This document shows, piece after piece, positions 9,068 to 19,161 of a stretch of 64,000 nt of DNA. This DNA comes from Candidatus Protistibacter heckmannii (GTDB taxonomy: Bacteria > Pseudomonadota > Gammaproteobacteria > Burkholderiales > Burkholderiaceae): contig JALBVF010000005.1 in assembly GCA_025050535.1 (NCBI GenBank), forward strand, positions 62,001 to 126,000, written 5' to 3'. The first letter of the stretch is position 1. Each line of letters begins with the position of its first letter. Below the pieces are notes generated by a model. That model made no database searches, had not been told where the DNA came from, and worked only from the letters and a program-made list of their open reading frames with translations. A program made the translations under genes and the position numbers.

Positions 9068-10125
9068 GGTCGCGTCCAGCTCAAAGTCTGTAGGCCCGCG
9101 CCAGCAGCGAGAGCGGATGCACCATCTCGGCATGCTTCAGCCCTGCTTCGGCGATGCCCTGCTCGATATGGTGGCCGGCGAGCTGGCAGTCGGAGCTGAT
9201 GTAGTCGGGTTCATCCTCGGCCATGGCGCGGAAGACCGGGCGGCCGATCTTCATCGTCGTGGCGTGGAACTGCTTCTTCACGCCCCAGGTGCTGGAATGG
9301 CCTGAGCAGCGCTCGACGACCTTAACCTCGGTGCCGGGCACCAGGCGCAGCGTCTCGGCCGTCTTGCGGCCGACGTTCTAAACGCGCGAATGGCAGGTGA
9401 TGTGATAGATGACATTGCCCAGGGCCTGGCTGAAGCCGGTGTCGAGCAGCCCGTCGTGGTTGCGCTCGACGAGGTATTCAAAGGGATCCCACATCGCCTC
9501 CCTGACGCGCTGCACGTCGGCGTCCTCCGGGAACATCAGCGGCAGCTCCTGCTTGAACATGAGCGCGCAGGAGGGGATGGGCGTGAGGATGGCGTAGCCT
9601 TCGCGCGCAAGCTTGGCCAGGCGCGGGATGTTCTGCTCCTTGTGCCGCGCCACGGTGTACAGGTCGCCGAGTTCGAGCTTGGGCATGCCGAAGCATGCTT
9701 CCTTCTCGGCGAGCACGTAGGGGATCTTGTTGCGGTCGAGGATCTTGAGCAGATTCTGGCCGATGCCGGGCTCGTTGTAGTTGATGTAGCAGGAGGCGTA
9801 GACGGCGACCTTGCCGGGCGTGCGCTCGCCGTTGCGCACGGGATGCGGCTTGCGCGGCGTTTTCTTCTCAAGCTGGAGGAAGGTCCTGGGCGCGTAGTCG
9901 TGGATCCAGGCCTTGGCGTCGACGCCGAGCGCGGACTCCATCGCCTTGCGCGCGAAAGCGCTGGCGTTCACCGCGTTCACGGCCTGCGTGACGAAGGGGA
10001 TGCCGGCGAAGCTGCCGAGCGCATCGGTGGAGGAGAGTAGACGGTCGCGCGGGGTCTTGTGCTTGACCGCCTTTGCGCGGAGCATCAGGCGCGGGAAATC
10101 GAGGTTCCAGGGATGCGGCGGCACA

Positions 10126-11252
10126 TATTGACGCGGCAATATAAAAATTTAACTTATTATCATTTCATGCATCGAATTGGCATAGAAAAAGAAGACGCTC
10201 GATACCAGAAACTGAAGCAGCTGCACGAGAGGCGAAAGCAGGTCGTGAGGTTGCATCGGAAGGGATACGGAGTCATGGCCATCGTGGAGTTGACAGGGCT
10301 GAGTTACCCGGCGGCTCGACTGGCCATTGATCTCTATGAAGAAGGGGGCGCGGCGGCCCTGAAGCCGCGCCCACGAGGTCGTACGCCAGGAGACGGAAGA
10401 CGGCTTAATGCGGATCAAGAAGAAGCAATCCGGCGCACGATCTGCGACAAACGTCCGGAGCAGTTGAAGATGGAATCTGCGCTCTGGACGCGAGGCGCGG
10501 TCATGCTGTTCATCGAACAGGAATACGCGGTCAAACTCTCAATACGTGCGGTCGGAGACTACCTCAAGCGCTGGGGTTTCACGCCGAAAAAGCCGATCAA
10601 GCGCGCTTACGAACAGCGACCGGAGTCTGTTAAGCAGTGGATCGATCAGGAGTATCTGGCCATCGAGAAGCGTGCCAAGGCCAAAGGTGGCGAGATTCAC
10701 TGGGGTGACGAAACCGCGTTGGTGAATACGGATGTTCGGAGCCGCAGTTATGCTCCCAAAGGGCAAACCCCGGTCACGATGGCGGTTAGAGGTACGCGAC
10801 AGAAGCTGTCGATGATTTCCACAGTGACCAATCAGGGCAAGGCAAGCTGGATGATCATCGATGGTGCCTTTAACCACGAGAAGCTCATCGAGTTCTTCGA
10901 GGCGCTGGTGGCCGATGGCAAGCGCGCGGGCAAGAAAGTGTTCCTGATCCTCGACAACCTCGGCGTGCATCACTGCAAGCCGGTCAAGGCATGGCTTGCC
11001 GAGCACCAAGCCGACATCGAAGTCTTTTACCTGCCCAGCTACAGCCCGGAGCTCAATCTGGATGAGCGACTCAACGCCGACCTGAAACATGTCATCAGCA
11101 CACGAGTCCCCGTCAGAACAAAGGCCAAATTACACGCTGCAGCAAAGAACCATATGGCGTTCATCGAAATCCATTCCGAACGCGTGAAATCCTACTTCCA
11201 GGATTCCCGCGTCAAATACACCGCATGAAAACTTCTTTCTGCCAGATCAATA
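10126..11252 (+). mobile_element. IS630-family element IS-B, copy B1
   Basis: A 1127-bp element, flanked by duplicated TA and ending in imperfect inverted repeats (TTGACGCGGCA on the left, TTGATCTGGCA read inward from the right). The second copy, B2, has the same length. B1 sits inside the Fe-S oxidoreductase gene, whose frame is restored on excision; this proves the target site and the TA duplication. Confidence 0.93.
10167..11228 (+). CDS. IS630-family transposase (IS-B1)
   Basis: A 353-residue DDE transposase. The N-terminal helix-turn-helix region (VVRLHRKGYGVMAIVELTGL) is followed by a winged-helix linker and the catalytic segments HWGDETALV, LILDNLGVHH and SPELNLDERLN. The reading frame is complete from ATG 10167. 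It differs from the B2 protein at about a dozen positions, so the two copies have been separated for some time. It could be active. IS-A transposase is a distant relative. Confidence 0.92.
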   Translation: MHRIGIEKEDARYQKLKQLHERRKQVVRLHRKGYGVMAIVELTGLSYPAARLAIDLYEEGGAAALKPRPRGRTPGDGRRLNADQEEAIRRTICDKRPEQLKMESALWTRGAVMLFIEQEYAVKLSIRAVGDYLKRWGFTPKKPIKRAYEQRPESVKQWIDQEYLAIEKRAKAKGGEIHWGDETALVNTDVRSRSYAPKGQTPVTMAVRGTRQKLSMISTVTNQGKASWMIIDGAFNHEKLIEFFEALVADGKRAGKKVFLILDNLGVHHCKPVKAWLAEHQADIEVFYLPSYSPELNLDERLNADLKHVISTRVPVRTKAKLHAAAKNHMAFIEIHSERVKSYFQDSRVKYTA

Positions 11253-11628
11253 GGGGAACTTGGTCATGTAGCAGACGTCGCAGAGATAGCACTGGTCGAC
11301 CACGCTCCAGTATTTCTGCTTGGGGATGCCGCGCACTTCGCCATCGTCGGTTTCGTCGACCAGATCGAACAGCGTGGGAAAGGCGCCGCACAGGCTCACG
11401 CAGCGCCGGCAGCCGTGACAGATATCGAAGGCGCGCTCCAGCTTGGTGAAGAGCTTGGCTTCGTCGTAGAAATCGGGGCTCTTCCAGCCTAGGGGATGGC
11501 GCGTGGGTTCCTCGAGACTGCCTTCGCGGACGGACATGGCGTCTCCTTTGGGTTCTGTGCACGAGGGCCGGCGCGCGCCAGTATGCAGAGACTGCGTTGC
11601 GCTGTGCGCTTGCCCGCTCAGTACGTCG

Positions 11629-12051
11629 TCAATCCGTCAGGCTGTCCAGCGCCTTCTGGAAGCGGTTGGCGTGCGAGCGCTCGGCCTTGGCCAGGGTCTA
11701 GAACCAGTCGGCGATCTCCTCGAAGCCTTCCGCGCTGGCGGATTTGGCCATGCCGGGATACATGTCCGAGTACTCGTGGGTCTCGCCGGCGACGGCGGCA
11801 GTGAGGTTGCCGCGCGAGGAGCCGATCTTCAGGCCGGTGGCGGGATCGCCGACGACCTCGAGATATTCGAGATGGCCGTGGGCATGGCTGGTCTCGCCTT
11901 CGGCGGTTGGGCTGAACAGCGCGGCGACGTCGTTCTGTCCTTCGATGTTGGCCTTGTTCTCGAAATAGAGATAGCGGCGGTTTGCTTGAGATTCACCTGC
12001 GAAAGCTGCTTTGAGGTTCTCTTCTGTTTTCGCCCCTTTGAGCTGCGGCAT
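11629..12051 (-). pseudogene. rubrerythrin-family protein with one nonsense codon
   Basis: A short rubrerythrin-type diiron protein of 140 codons, involved in peroxide defence in other bacteria. The first helix carries AAFAGESQANRRYLYF with an iron-binding glutamate; AEGETSHAHGHLEYL and GETHEYSDMYPG supply more ligands. Codon 118 is TAG (11698-11700) within DWF-TLAKAERSHANRF, where the family has glutamate; a single G to T change explains it. The lost C-terminal helix contains expected iron ligands, so the truncated product should not hold its diiron site. First gene of the operon with the Fe-S protein and DUF3501. Only one lesion, so a recent loss. Confidence 0.85.
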
Positions 12052-12381
12052 AACAGTTTCCTTGGCGTTGTCTACATCCCAGGCGGATGCGAAGAAGATT
12101 GTATGTCTCGACAATTTTTATCAGTGATGGTTTTTTTAAATCGCGCCGATAGTGATTTTCTTCATTCTGCGACTTTGCCCCCTTCAATCTTGCGGCTTGG
12201 GAAAATATTTACAAAATTACAATTCCACACGCTTTTGCGAATACGGCTGGATATGCTCTTTCTCACATTGTTGGAAGCAAGAAGAAAGTTAACCATCTCG
12301 CCGCCTGTGTCAAAATCCGTGCAATTTTGTGACGCAGCAGGCTGTCAGAACAGCAGGCCATCAGGTATGGGATTGGTTGGA
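12052..12381. other. AT-rich divergent intergenic region
   Basis: About 330 bp between the rubrerythrin gene and the divergent Cds6-like gene. It is clearly more AT-rich than the genes and should hold both promoters. I cannot assign hexamers with confidence and see no gene. Confidence 0.4.
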
Positions 12382-13531
12382 ATGAGGGATCGAGCAAGCA
12401 CGGGCGGCACCGCGCGCAATCTACGCCTCACCCTGGGGCCCCTCGCGTGGGCCGTCGCGGCGGCGTTCATGCTGCCCGCCGCGGGGCTGCCTCCCTGCCC
12501 GCGCCGGCGATCGAGGAAATACTGCTCAAGGGCCAGAACCAGGCCGCGCTGCTGGAGATCGACCGCGGCGCCAAGGACCTGGCCCCGCAGGACTATGCGG
12601 TGCTGCGCTCGGTCGCGCTGATTTCCCTCAAGCGCTGGAAGGAAGCCGGCGACATCGCCGAGGCTTCCCTGGCAAAGGACCCCGGCAATCTGTCGCTGGC
12701 CAAAAACCTGGCTGTCTCCCTCTGGGGGCAGGGCAAGGCGAACAACGCCCGTCAGGTTCTGGAAGACGCGCTGTCCGCCGCGCCGGCCTTCCGTAACCTG
12801 CGCAAGATCTATGCGCGCCAGGCCGCCGAATCCTACGGCAAGGAGCTCGGCTTCAAGCCCAAGGCCGCCGAAGTCCAGCTCGCCGCCAGTACCCGCATGG
12901 GCCTGGACCTGCCCGGTCAGACCCAGATCGCCCAGGCGAGCACGCCCGCCCCGGCGATCCTAGCCGAAGCCACGCCGGCTTCCTCGCTGGAGGCGCCCCC
13001 CAAGTGCCGGTCCCGGACGCGCTCAAGCCCGCCACTGTTGCGCAAACGCCACTGGCCAAGCCTGCCGCTCCGGCCGTCCAGCAGCCGGCCGCGTCCGCTC
13101 CGGTGGTCGTGGCCGCCGCGCCGGATCCAGCCGCCAAACCGTCGGCCAAGCCCTCCGAACCTGTGAAGGTGTCCGACGCCAAGCCGACAGCGTCCGACGT
13201 GGCCCAGGTGGAGCGCTCCGTCAAAGCCTGGGGGGCCGCCTTGTCGTCCAAGGACGTGGATGGTTACCTGGCGCACTATGCGTCGACCTTTGATCCCGAA
13301 GGCGGCATGGATCTACCCACCTGGAGAGAACAACGCAGACAACGGGTGGGTAAACCGGGCAATATTTCAGTTGAGCTCGAAAATTTGCGCGTTTCCACAC
13401 AAGGCGGTACCATCAGGACGGATTTTCGTCAGAAGTACCGGTCCGCGAACCTGAAAACGTCCACAATGAAGACGTTGGAGTGGGGCAAGGAAAACGGACG
13501 CTGGCTAATTTCCCGAGAAATTGCGAAATAA
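12382..13531 (+). pseudogene. TPR / Cds6-like periplasmic protein, two frameshifts
   Basis: The likely start MRDRASTGGTARNL leads into a signal peptide, which is broken by a frameshift near 12490. A TPR-like helical region follows (EEILLKGQNQAALLEIDRGA, LKRWKEAGDIAEASLAKDPG), then an alanine/proline-rich linker. A second frameshift lies in a run of six C near 12997. The C-terminal NTF2-like domain (VKAWGAALSSKDVDGYLAHY, WLISREIAK) is of the kind found in or beside L,D-transpeptidases, sometimes called Cds6. It lies 10 bp upstream of the L,D-transpeptidase gene, so the two probably work together in the cell envelope. Both are broken. Confidence 0.75.
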
Positions 13532-13541
13532 CAAAAGCTGC

Positions 13542-14648
13542 ATGACTAAGACGTCGACTGCCCCGCGCCCGATCCAGTTCGCGCTGGCAGGCCTCCTTTC
13601 CCTGGCGTTAGCTGCTTTTTCCTCCATTTTTAGCCCGGTTTTCGCCGCAGATGCCGCTGGCGGCGACCGCGGCATCCGTGACGCCATCGGCGCCTTGGTC
13701 CAGTCCAGCGATCTCGACGAGACCCGCGCCCTGGCGCACCAGGCCAGCGCCCAATATCCGCAGTTTCGCCTGGCCAACTTCTTCGAGACCGAAGTCCTGT
13801 CCCCGATGGCTGGCAAGGAAGTGGCCGTTGCCGGCTCCGGCAAGGTCCGCGCCTCGTCCGAACCGCACGATCTGCTCGAGGAAGCCCGTCTGCGCGCTTC
13901 CACCCCCGACCAGCTCGGCCAGCTCCGCCCTGTCCAAGTGATGCGCATGTCGCGCGGCACCGATTTTCTGGTTCTGGTCGACGCCCAGTCCTCCCGCGCC
14001 TATCTGCTGCGCAACCAGGACAGCGAACCTGTCTGGATCAGCGATTTCTACGCGACGATCGGAAAGCGCGGCTTCGGCAAGGAAAAGGAAGGCGACCAGA
14101 AGACTCCGCTGAGCCTATACACCATGCAGAAGGAAATCAGCAAGAACAAGCTGACCGACTTCTACGCCGAGTGCGCCATGCCGCTCGACTATCCCAACGC
14201 GCTCGACCGCTACCTGTCCCACACCGGCTACGGCATCTGGCTGCACGGCGTGCCGCACACCTCGTACAACCGTCCGCCGCGCGCCTCCGACGGCTGAGTC
14301 GTGCTGACCAACGAAGACCTGAACCGCGTGCGCAAGATCTTCAAGGGCCGCCGGGCGATGGTGCTGATCACGACCCAGGTGCAGTGGGTGGACCAGCCCA
14401 CGTGGCGCAAGCGCTCGCAGCAATCCCTGGACGAGGTGCAGAACCTCGCCAGCGCCGGCCGCAAGGTCGGCACCGGCGGCGGCAATCCGGTCCAGGTGCT
14501 GTATTCGCCCGAGCCCGAGACTTCCTTCATCATCGACCGCGCCATCGAAGGCGGCGGCAAGAGCGACGTCCAGCGCGAATACTGGGTCAAGCGCAACGAC
14601 AAGTGGAACCTGAGTTTCAAGTACCGTCCGGGTTCGGTCGGCCTCTGA
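13542..14648 (+). pseudogene. L,D-transpeptidase (YkuD), TGA at the catalytic cysteine
   Basis: An exported enzyme of 368 codons that would link peptidoglycan peptides or anchor proteins. Signal peptide: AGLLSLALAAFSSIFSPVFA. The YkuD domain shows LLRNQDSEPVWISDFYATIG and the catalytic histidine in IWLHG (His235). The catalytic motif, which in relatives reads RASDGCVVLTNEDL, has TGA at codon 252 (14295-14297) in place of the cysteine. Upstream and downstream frames are otherwise clean, including the C-terminal segment EYWVKRNDKWNLSFKY. A TGC to TGA change is the simplest explanation. Selenocysteine insertion is possible in principle but no support was found. Paired with the broken Cds6-like gene; a strong terminator follows. 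Confidence 0.85.
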
Positions 14649-14663
14649 GCGGCGGCGTCCAGC

Positions 14664-14699
14664 AATAAAAAAACCGGGCTTGAGCCCGGTTTTTTTATT
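14664..14699. terminator. strong bidirectional intrinsic terminator
   Basis: A perfect stem AAAAAAACCGGGCT / AGCCCGGTTTTTTT with a four-base loop TTGA-type turn and A/T tracts on both sides. It serves the L,D-transpeptidase from the left and rfbA from the right. Confidence 0.93.
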
Positions 14700-14749
14700 G
14701 GCCGCTCCCGCCCGCGCGGTCGCGCCGGCGAGAATCAGCCGAACATCAA

Positions 14750-15649
14750 TCAGCCGAACAGATCCTGCTTGAGCAGGCTCAGCAGATAGCGGCCGTAGCC
14801 GTTCTTCTCAAGCGGCCGGGCCAGCACCTCGAGCTGTGCGTCTTCGATCCAGCCCTGGCGCCAGGCCACTTCCTCCGGCGCCGACACCTTCAGGCCCTGG
14901 CGGCGCTCGATGGTGGCGATGAATTGGCTGGCCTCGAGCATCGCCTCGTGCGTGCCGGTGTCGAGCCAGGCGTAGCCGCGGCCCATGATCTCCACCCGAA
15001 TTTCGCCGCGCTCCATGTAGATGCAGTTCAGGTCGGTGATCTCCAGCTCGCCGCGCGGCGAGGGCTTGATCTGTTTGGCTACGTCGACCACCTGGTCGTC
15101 GTAGAAGTACAAGCCGGTCACCGCATAGCTCGACTTCGGCTGCTTGGGCTTCTCCTCAAGGCTCAGCGCCTTGCCCTGCGCGTCAAATTCCACCACGCCG
15201 TAGCGCTCCGGATTCTGCACCGCGTAGGCGAAGACCGTCGCGCCGTCGGTGCGGGCATTGGCCTGGCGCAGCAGGCCGGCGAAGTCATGGCCGTAGAACA
15301 GGTTGTCGCCGAGCACCAGGGCGCTGGGGCCGCCGTCGAGGAATTTCTCACCGATCAGGAAAGCCTGGGCCAGGCCATCGGGCGAGGGCTGCACGGCGTA
15401 TTTCAGGCGGATCCCCCATTGAGAGCCGTCGCCCAGCAGCTGCTGGAAGCGCGGCGTGTCCAGCGGCGTGGAGATGATCAGGATGTCGCGCATGCCCGCC
15501 AGCATCAGCGTGGACAGCGGGTAGTAGATCATCGGCTTGTCGAAGATCGGCAGCAACTGCTTGGACAACGCGATCGTGGCCGGATAGAGGCGGGTGCCCG
15601 ACCCGCCCGCCAGGATGATTCCCTTGCGGGTCTTGTTGATTGTGCTCAT
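14750..15649 (-). CDS. rfbA: glucose-1-phosphate thymidylyltransferase
   Basis: Makes dTDP-glucose from dTTP and glucose-1-phosphate, the first step to dTDP-rhamnose for O-antigen or capsule. The 299-residue product has the N-terminal nucleotide-binding signature [16 protein letters not shown], the [17 protein letters not shown] segment, and the metal/sugar site [12 protein letters not shown], and the usual C-terminal helices. The start at 15649 overlaps the stop expected for chrA. No rfbB, rfbC or rfbD is next to it, so the pathway is either encoded elsewhere or incomplete. No lesions. Confidence 0.93.
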   Translation of the reverse strand: MSTINKTRKGIILAGGSGTRLYPATIALSKQLLPIFDKPMIYYPLSTLMLAGMRDILIISTPLDTPRFQQLLGDGSQWGIRLKYAVQPSPDGLAQAFLIGEKFLDGGPSALVLGDNLFYGHDFAGLLRQANARTDGATVFAYAVQNPERYGVVEFDAQGKALSLEEKPKQPKSSYAVTGLYFYDDQVVDVAKQIKPSPRGELEITDLNCIYMERGEIRVEIMGRGYAWLDTGTHEAMLEASQFIATIERRQGLKVSAPEEVAWRQGWIEDAQLEVLARPLEKNGYGRYLLSLLKQDLFG

Positions 15650-16837
15650 GCAGGGATTATATGCGCGAGCTTCAGGACCAGGCCCGCCGATCCGCAGAAG
15701 AGAATCACGCGGATCATCCCGTAGCGCAGCTTGAACAGCATCCAGGCCGCCGCCCCCGCGAGCAGGGCGGCGACCCAGTCGAAACCTCATAGCATGGTCT
15801 CGCCGCCGGTGCGCGGCCACAGCCGGTGCAGTGCGAAGAACACTGTCAGGTTGGCGATCACGCCGGTGACCGCCGCTGTGATTGCCGTGAGCGGCGCGGT
15901 GGAGCGCATCTTGCCGCGCGGCGATTACACCAGCGGCCCCGCCGCCCAGGATAAAAAGAAAAGACGGCAGGAAAGTGAAGAAGGTGGCCACGCCGGCGCC
16001 GGCAAGGAAGAGGGACTCGGTGCCGAAGACATGCCGGGTCCAGCCGGCGACGAAGCCGATAAAGGCGACCACCATGATCAGCGGTCCCGGCGCCGCCGAA
16101 CGTGAGTAGGGCGGCCTTGGTGAAGAACAGGGCCATCTGCGCCAGCCGCCCGTGGCCAGGGCCAGCAGGCCCAGCGCGCCGGCCCACAGCGCGATGCCCA
16201 CGCCGAAGATCGTCAGCACGCGCCGCAGGTTGAAGCGGGCATGCTCGGGCGTGGGCTCATCCTCCTCGAGCGCGCTTTCGTCCTTGGCGCGCATCGTGTC
16301 CTCGTAGAATTCCTCGGGATAGTATTTGTCGCCGACATAGCCGGCGAACACCGCACCGACGATGATCAAGGGGAAGAGAAGGTTGAACACCAGCAGCCCG
16401 AGAAAGGACAGCGAGGCGATCACCCACAGCCAGGTGTTGTGCAGCACGCGCTGGCCGATGCGGTGCGTGGCATGGGCGACGACCGCCGCCACCTCCACCT
16501 TCATCCTGTAGAAGATGCCGGCACGGCCACCACCTTTCCCAAGGCCATGTAGACGCCCGAGAGCGCGATCAGCAGCAGCGAAGGCAGGATGAAGAGCACG
16601 CTCGCCGTGGGTCTTGTTCATCAGCCAGCCCATGTAGGTCGCGAGCTGCTGCGCCTCGGGGCCAGGGAGCATCATGCAATAGTTAAGTGCATGAATGAAG
16701 CGGACCTCGGACACCCATTTTCGTTCCTCGACCAGCTCCTTGTGCATCACGGCGATCTGGCCCGCCGGTCCACCGAAGCTGATCAATCCCAGCTTGAACC
16801 AGAAGCGCAATGCTTCTTTAAATAAGATGTTTTCCAT
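15646..16837 (-). pseudogene. chrA: chromate transporter ChrA, several frameshifts and a deletion
   Basis: A membrane transporter of the CHR family exporting chromate. The N-terminus is typical ([41 protein letters not shown]). Membrane segments such as [21 protein letters not shown] and [12 protein letters not shown] remain. The frame breaks after NKTHG near 16600. It shifts again near 16155, where TFGGA is followed directly by PGPLIMVV so that the intervening segment is deleted, and again near 15950; a stop follows GGETML near 15790. The last part ([21 protein letters not shown]) is still readable. Clearly dead. Confidence 0.85.
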
Positions 16838-16943
16838 GGCGCGCGGGGATTCTTATTTTTCCCGCATCTTACCGTGCTTCGCGGCACCGGCGTTTGCGGC
16901 TATGCTTGCGCGAATGGCATCACTCTTTCATAACCCGCGCACC

Positions 16944-18040
16944 ATGCATACCTCAAGACTCCTGCGCAACGCCCATGCGATTCTCACCGGGCTCCTCAAG
17001 CAACAAAGCCGTCATCCCGGCCCCCGATATCCACATCGTCGACTGCAGCGGCTGCGTCGTCTATCCGGCCTGGGTCAACACCCACCACCATCTCTTCCAG
17101 AGCCTGCTCAAGGGCGACGCCGCCGGTATCAACCTGCCGCTCACCGCCACGCCCTACCGATTCCGCCAGCACATGGACGAATACATGTTCCGGCTCGCCG
17201 CACGCATCGGCCTGATCGAACTCGTGCGCTCGGGCACGTGCACCGTCGCCGACCACAACTACATCTACTACCCCGACATGCCCTTCGACGGCAGCGCCAT
17301 CCTCTTCGACGAGGCCGACAAGCTCGGCCTGCGCTTCGTGCTCTGCCGCAGCGGCCAGACAAAGACCCGCGACCTCGAGCAAGGCCTGCCCAAGGCGCTC
17401 AAGCCCGAGAGCTACGAGCAATTCCTCGCCAGCGTCGAAAAAGACATGGCGCCGACCACGGCTGGACCGGCCCCGACGTCTGGTTCGCCCACCTCGTCAA
17501 GCTCGACCCTGAGGAGATCGACATCCTCGGCAAGTCTGGCAGCGGCATCGCCGCCGTGCCGGAGCAGGAAGCGGCCGGCATGAAGATCAGCATCGGCGTC
17601 GACGGCGCGGCCTCCAACGAAGCCGCCGACATGATTTCCGAAACCCACGCTGCCTGGCTCATGCAGCGCGCGCTACGGCCATCTCGCCAAGCCCAAATAC
17701 GCCGGTGGCGACAAGGAAGACGGCGCGGACGCCGCCACCGTCGAGGACGTGGTGCGCTGGGGAACGGGGGCAGCGCGGACGTCATGGGCCTGGACGCCAT
17801 CGGCCGCATCGCGCCCGGGCAGGCCACCGACATCGCCGTCTATTCGCTCGACGACCCGCGCTACTTTGGCCTGCACGACCCCGCCATCGGCCCGGTCGCC
17901 TCGGGCGGGTGGCCCATGCTACGCGCCCTGCTGGTCAACGACAGGATGATCGTGGAGAACGACCGCATCCCCGGCGTCGATCTGCTCGAGCTGGGCGCCG
18001 CCGCTCGCCAGAGCCGTCAAGACCCTGCTCAATAAAGTTT
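16944..18040 (+). pseudogene. amidohydrolase (8-oxoguanine deaminase-like), heavily broken
   Basis: A metal-dependent deaminase of the SsnA/TrzN/8-oxoguanine deaminase group. The N-terminal metal motif is in VNTHHHLFQSLLKG and later segments include LVRSGTCTVADHNYIYYPDM, DVWFAHLVKLD and SIGVDGAASNEAADMISETHAAWL. Lesions include a frameshift in the first 40 codons, a small deletion after NLPLT, a large deletion after KDMAPTT that removes the region with further metal ligands, and several frameshifts towards the end (ATVEDVVRWG, DIAVYSLDDPRYFGLHDP). IS-A2 begins within a few bases of its expected 3' end. Confidence 0.85.
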
Positions 18041-18043
18041 CCT

Positions 18044-19161
18044 TATTCATCCGGCATTGAAACAATAAACTCAAGCAGCATACCGAACCGGTGCATGTTC
18101 GAAGTAGCTCTTGACGCGCTCGGGCTGTCGCTGAACGCTGAGCAGATGCTGGCGCGTGACCTTCACCAGTTGCAGCTTCGAGCGAGCTGGAGCGAGTTTG
18201 GTGCCGACCTGCTTCAGGTCGGCATTGGCCATTTCGTTGGGACTCAATTCGGGGCTGTAGCTGGGCAAGTAGAAGACTTCGATCTCGTGCTTGTGCTCGG
18301 CCAGCCAGGCCTTCACAGGCTTGCTGTGGTGCACGCGCAGGTTGTCCAGGATCAGGTAGATCTTTCGGCCGGCATCCTTGACCAGCCGGCGCAGGAAATC
18401 GATCAGAATGTCGGCGCTCAACGCTCCGTCGAAGGCCTGCCAGCGCATCTGGCCCTTGTTGGTGACGGTGGAGATCACCGACAAGCCGTGGCGCTTGTTG
18501 TTCACGCGAATCACGGGCGTCTGGCCTTGCGGGGCGTAGCTGTGCCCGCACACGTCGTCACTGCGCAAGCCGGTCTCGTCGCCCCAGTGAATTTCGGCCC
18601 CCTCAGCCTTGGCGCAGGCGGCGATCACCGGGTAGTCCTCGTCGAGCCACTTTTTCACCGCCGCCGGCGACTGCTCGTAGGCCTTCTTCATGGGCTTTTG
18701 CGGCGTGAAGCCCCAACGCTCCAGATACAGGCCCATCGTGCGAACGGCCAGCTTGATGCCGTATCGGTTAAGGATCAACTCGGCCACTGCCTGGCGGCTC
18801 CACAGCGCGTAGATCATCTTCAACTGGTCGGGCGTGCGGTCGCGGATCAGCCGCTGAACCTCGCGTTCCTGCTCCGCCGTCAGCGTTCTGCCCGTACCCT
18901 GCGGGCGCCCGGGGCGCTCAACGTCGAGGGCCTTCCACCCGCCCGCGCGATACGCCTTCACCGCCGCAATGAGCGTCGTGCGCGACATCTCGCATTGCGC
19001 CGCCGTGTCCTTCAGGCTCACGCCATCCAGCCGCATCTTCACCGCACGTCGGCGCCGTTCGTTCAGGGCAGCTACCGGCAGCGTTCTCGAGTCGATTTTG
19101 TCCCTGCAACAGCAGACTCTATATCACTCAATAAGTTCAATGTTTAAGTGCTTGATCAATA
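18044..19161 (-). mobile_element. IS630-family element IS-A, copy A2
   Basis: An 1118-bp element with TA at both ends and the same inverted repeats as A1, A3 and A4, in minus orientation. It lies between the 3' end of the amidohydrolase remnant and relic DNA. This is the least damaged IS-A copy. Confidence 0.92.
18071..19042 (-). CDS. IS630-family transposase (IS-A2), start codon lost
   Basis: The frame is unbroken from codon 22 of the family protein to the end: helix-turn-helix KMRLDGVSLKDTAAQCEMS, then catalytic segments IHWGDETGLRSDDV, LILDNLRVHHSKP and SYSPELSPNEMANAD. At the position where A1 has ATG (equivalent to 19105 here) this copy has AGG. The first in-frame ATG is at 19042, giving 323 residues and removing 21 N-terminal residues in front of the helix-turn-helix. 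Whether this shorter protein works is unknown. Confidence 0.8.
   Translation of the reverse strand: MKMRLDGVSLKDTAAQCEMSRTTLIAAVKAYRAGGWKALDVERPGRPQGTGRTLTAEQEREVQRLIRDRTPDQLKMIYALWSRQAVAELILNRYGIKLAVRTMGLYLERWGFTPQKPMKKAYEQSPAAVKKWLDEDYPVIAACAKAEGAEIHWGDETGLRSDDVCGHSYAPQGQTPVIRVNNKRHGLSVISTVTNKGQMRWQAFDGALSADILIDFLRRLVKDAGRKIYLILDNLRVHHSKPVKAWLAEHKHEIEVFYLPSYSPELSPNEMANADLKQVGTKLAPARSKLQLVKVTRQHLLSVQRQPERVKSYFEHAPVRYAA

Larger units (their letters stand above)
9081..11537 (-). pseudogene. heterodisulfide-reductase-like Fe-S protein, split by IS-B1
   Basis: An Fe-S oxidoreductase of the HdrB/GlpC-like type. The N-terminal part (11247-11537) has two ferredoxin-like cysteine clusters (CHGCRRCVSLC and CYLCDVCY). 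The C-terminal part has CCG-type segments (PIPSCALMFKQELPLMF, ERCSGHSSTWG). IS-B1 lies in a TAT tyrosine codon; removing the element and one TA restores the frame FPYVPPHPWNLDF exactly. A second lesion, TAG at 9378-9380, replaces a likely glutamine codon (HSRVQNVG). The rubrerythrin upstream and DUF3501 downstream suggest a role in peroxide or redox stress, but this is inference. Confidence 0.9.

Noticed and set aside
14295..14345. SECIS-like hairpin after the transpeptidase TGA
   Set aside because: Only short alternative stems (GTC/GAC or TCGT/ACGA) can be drawn. No convincing bacterial SECIS, and no selenocysteine genes in the window.
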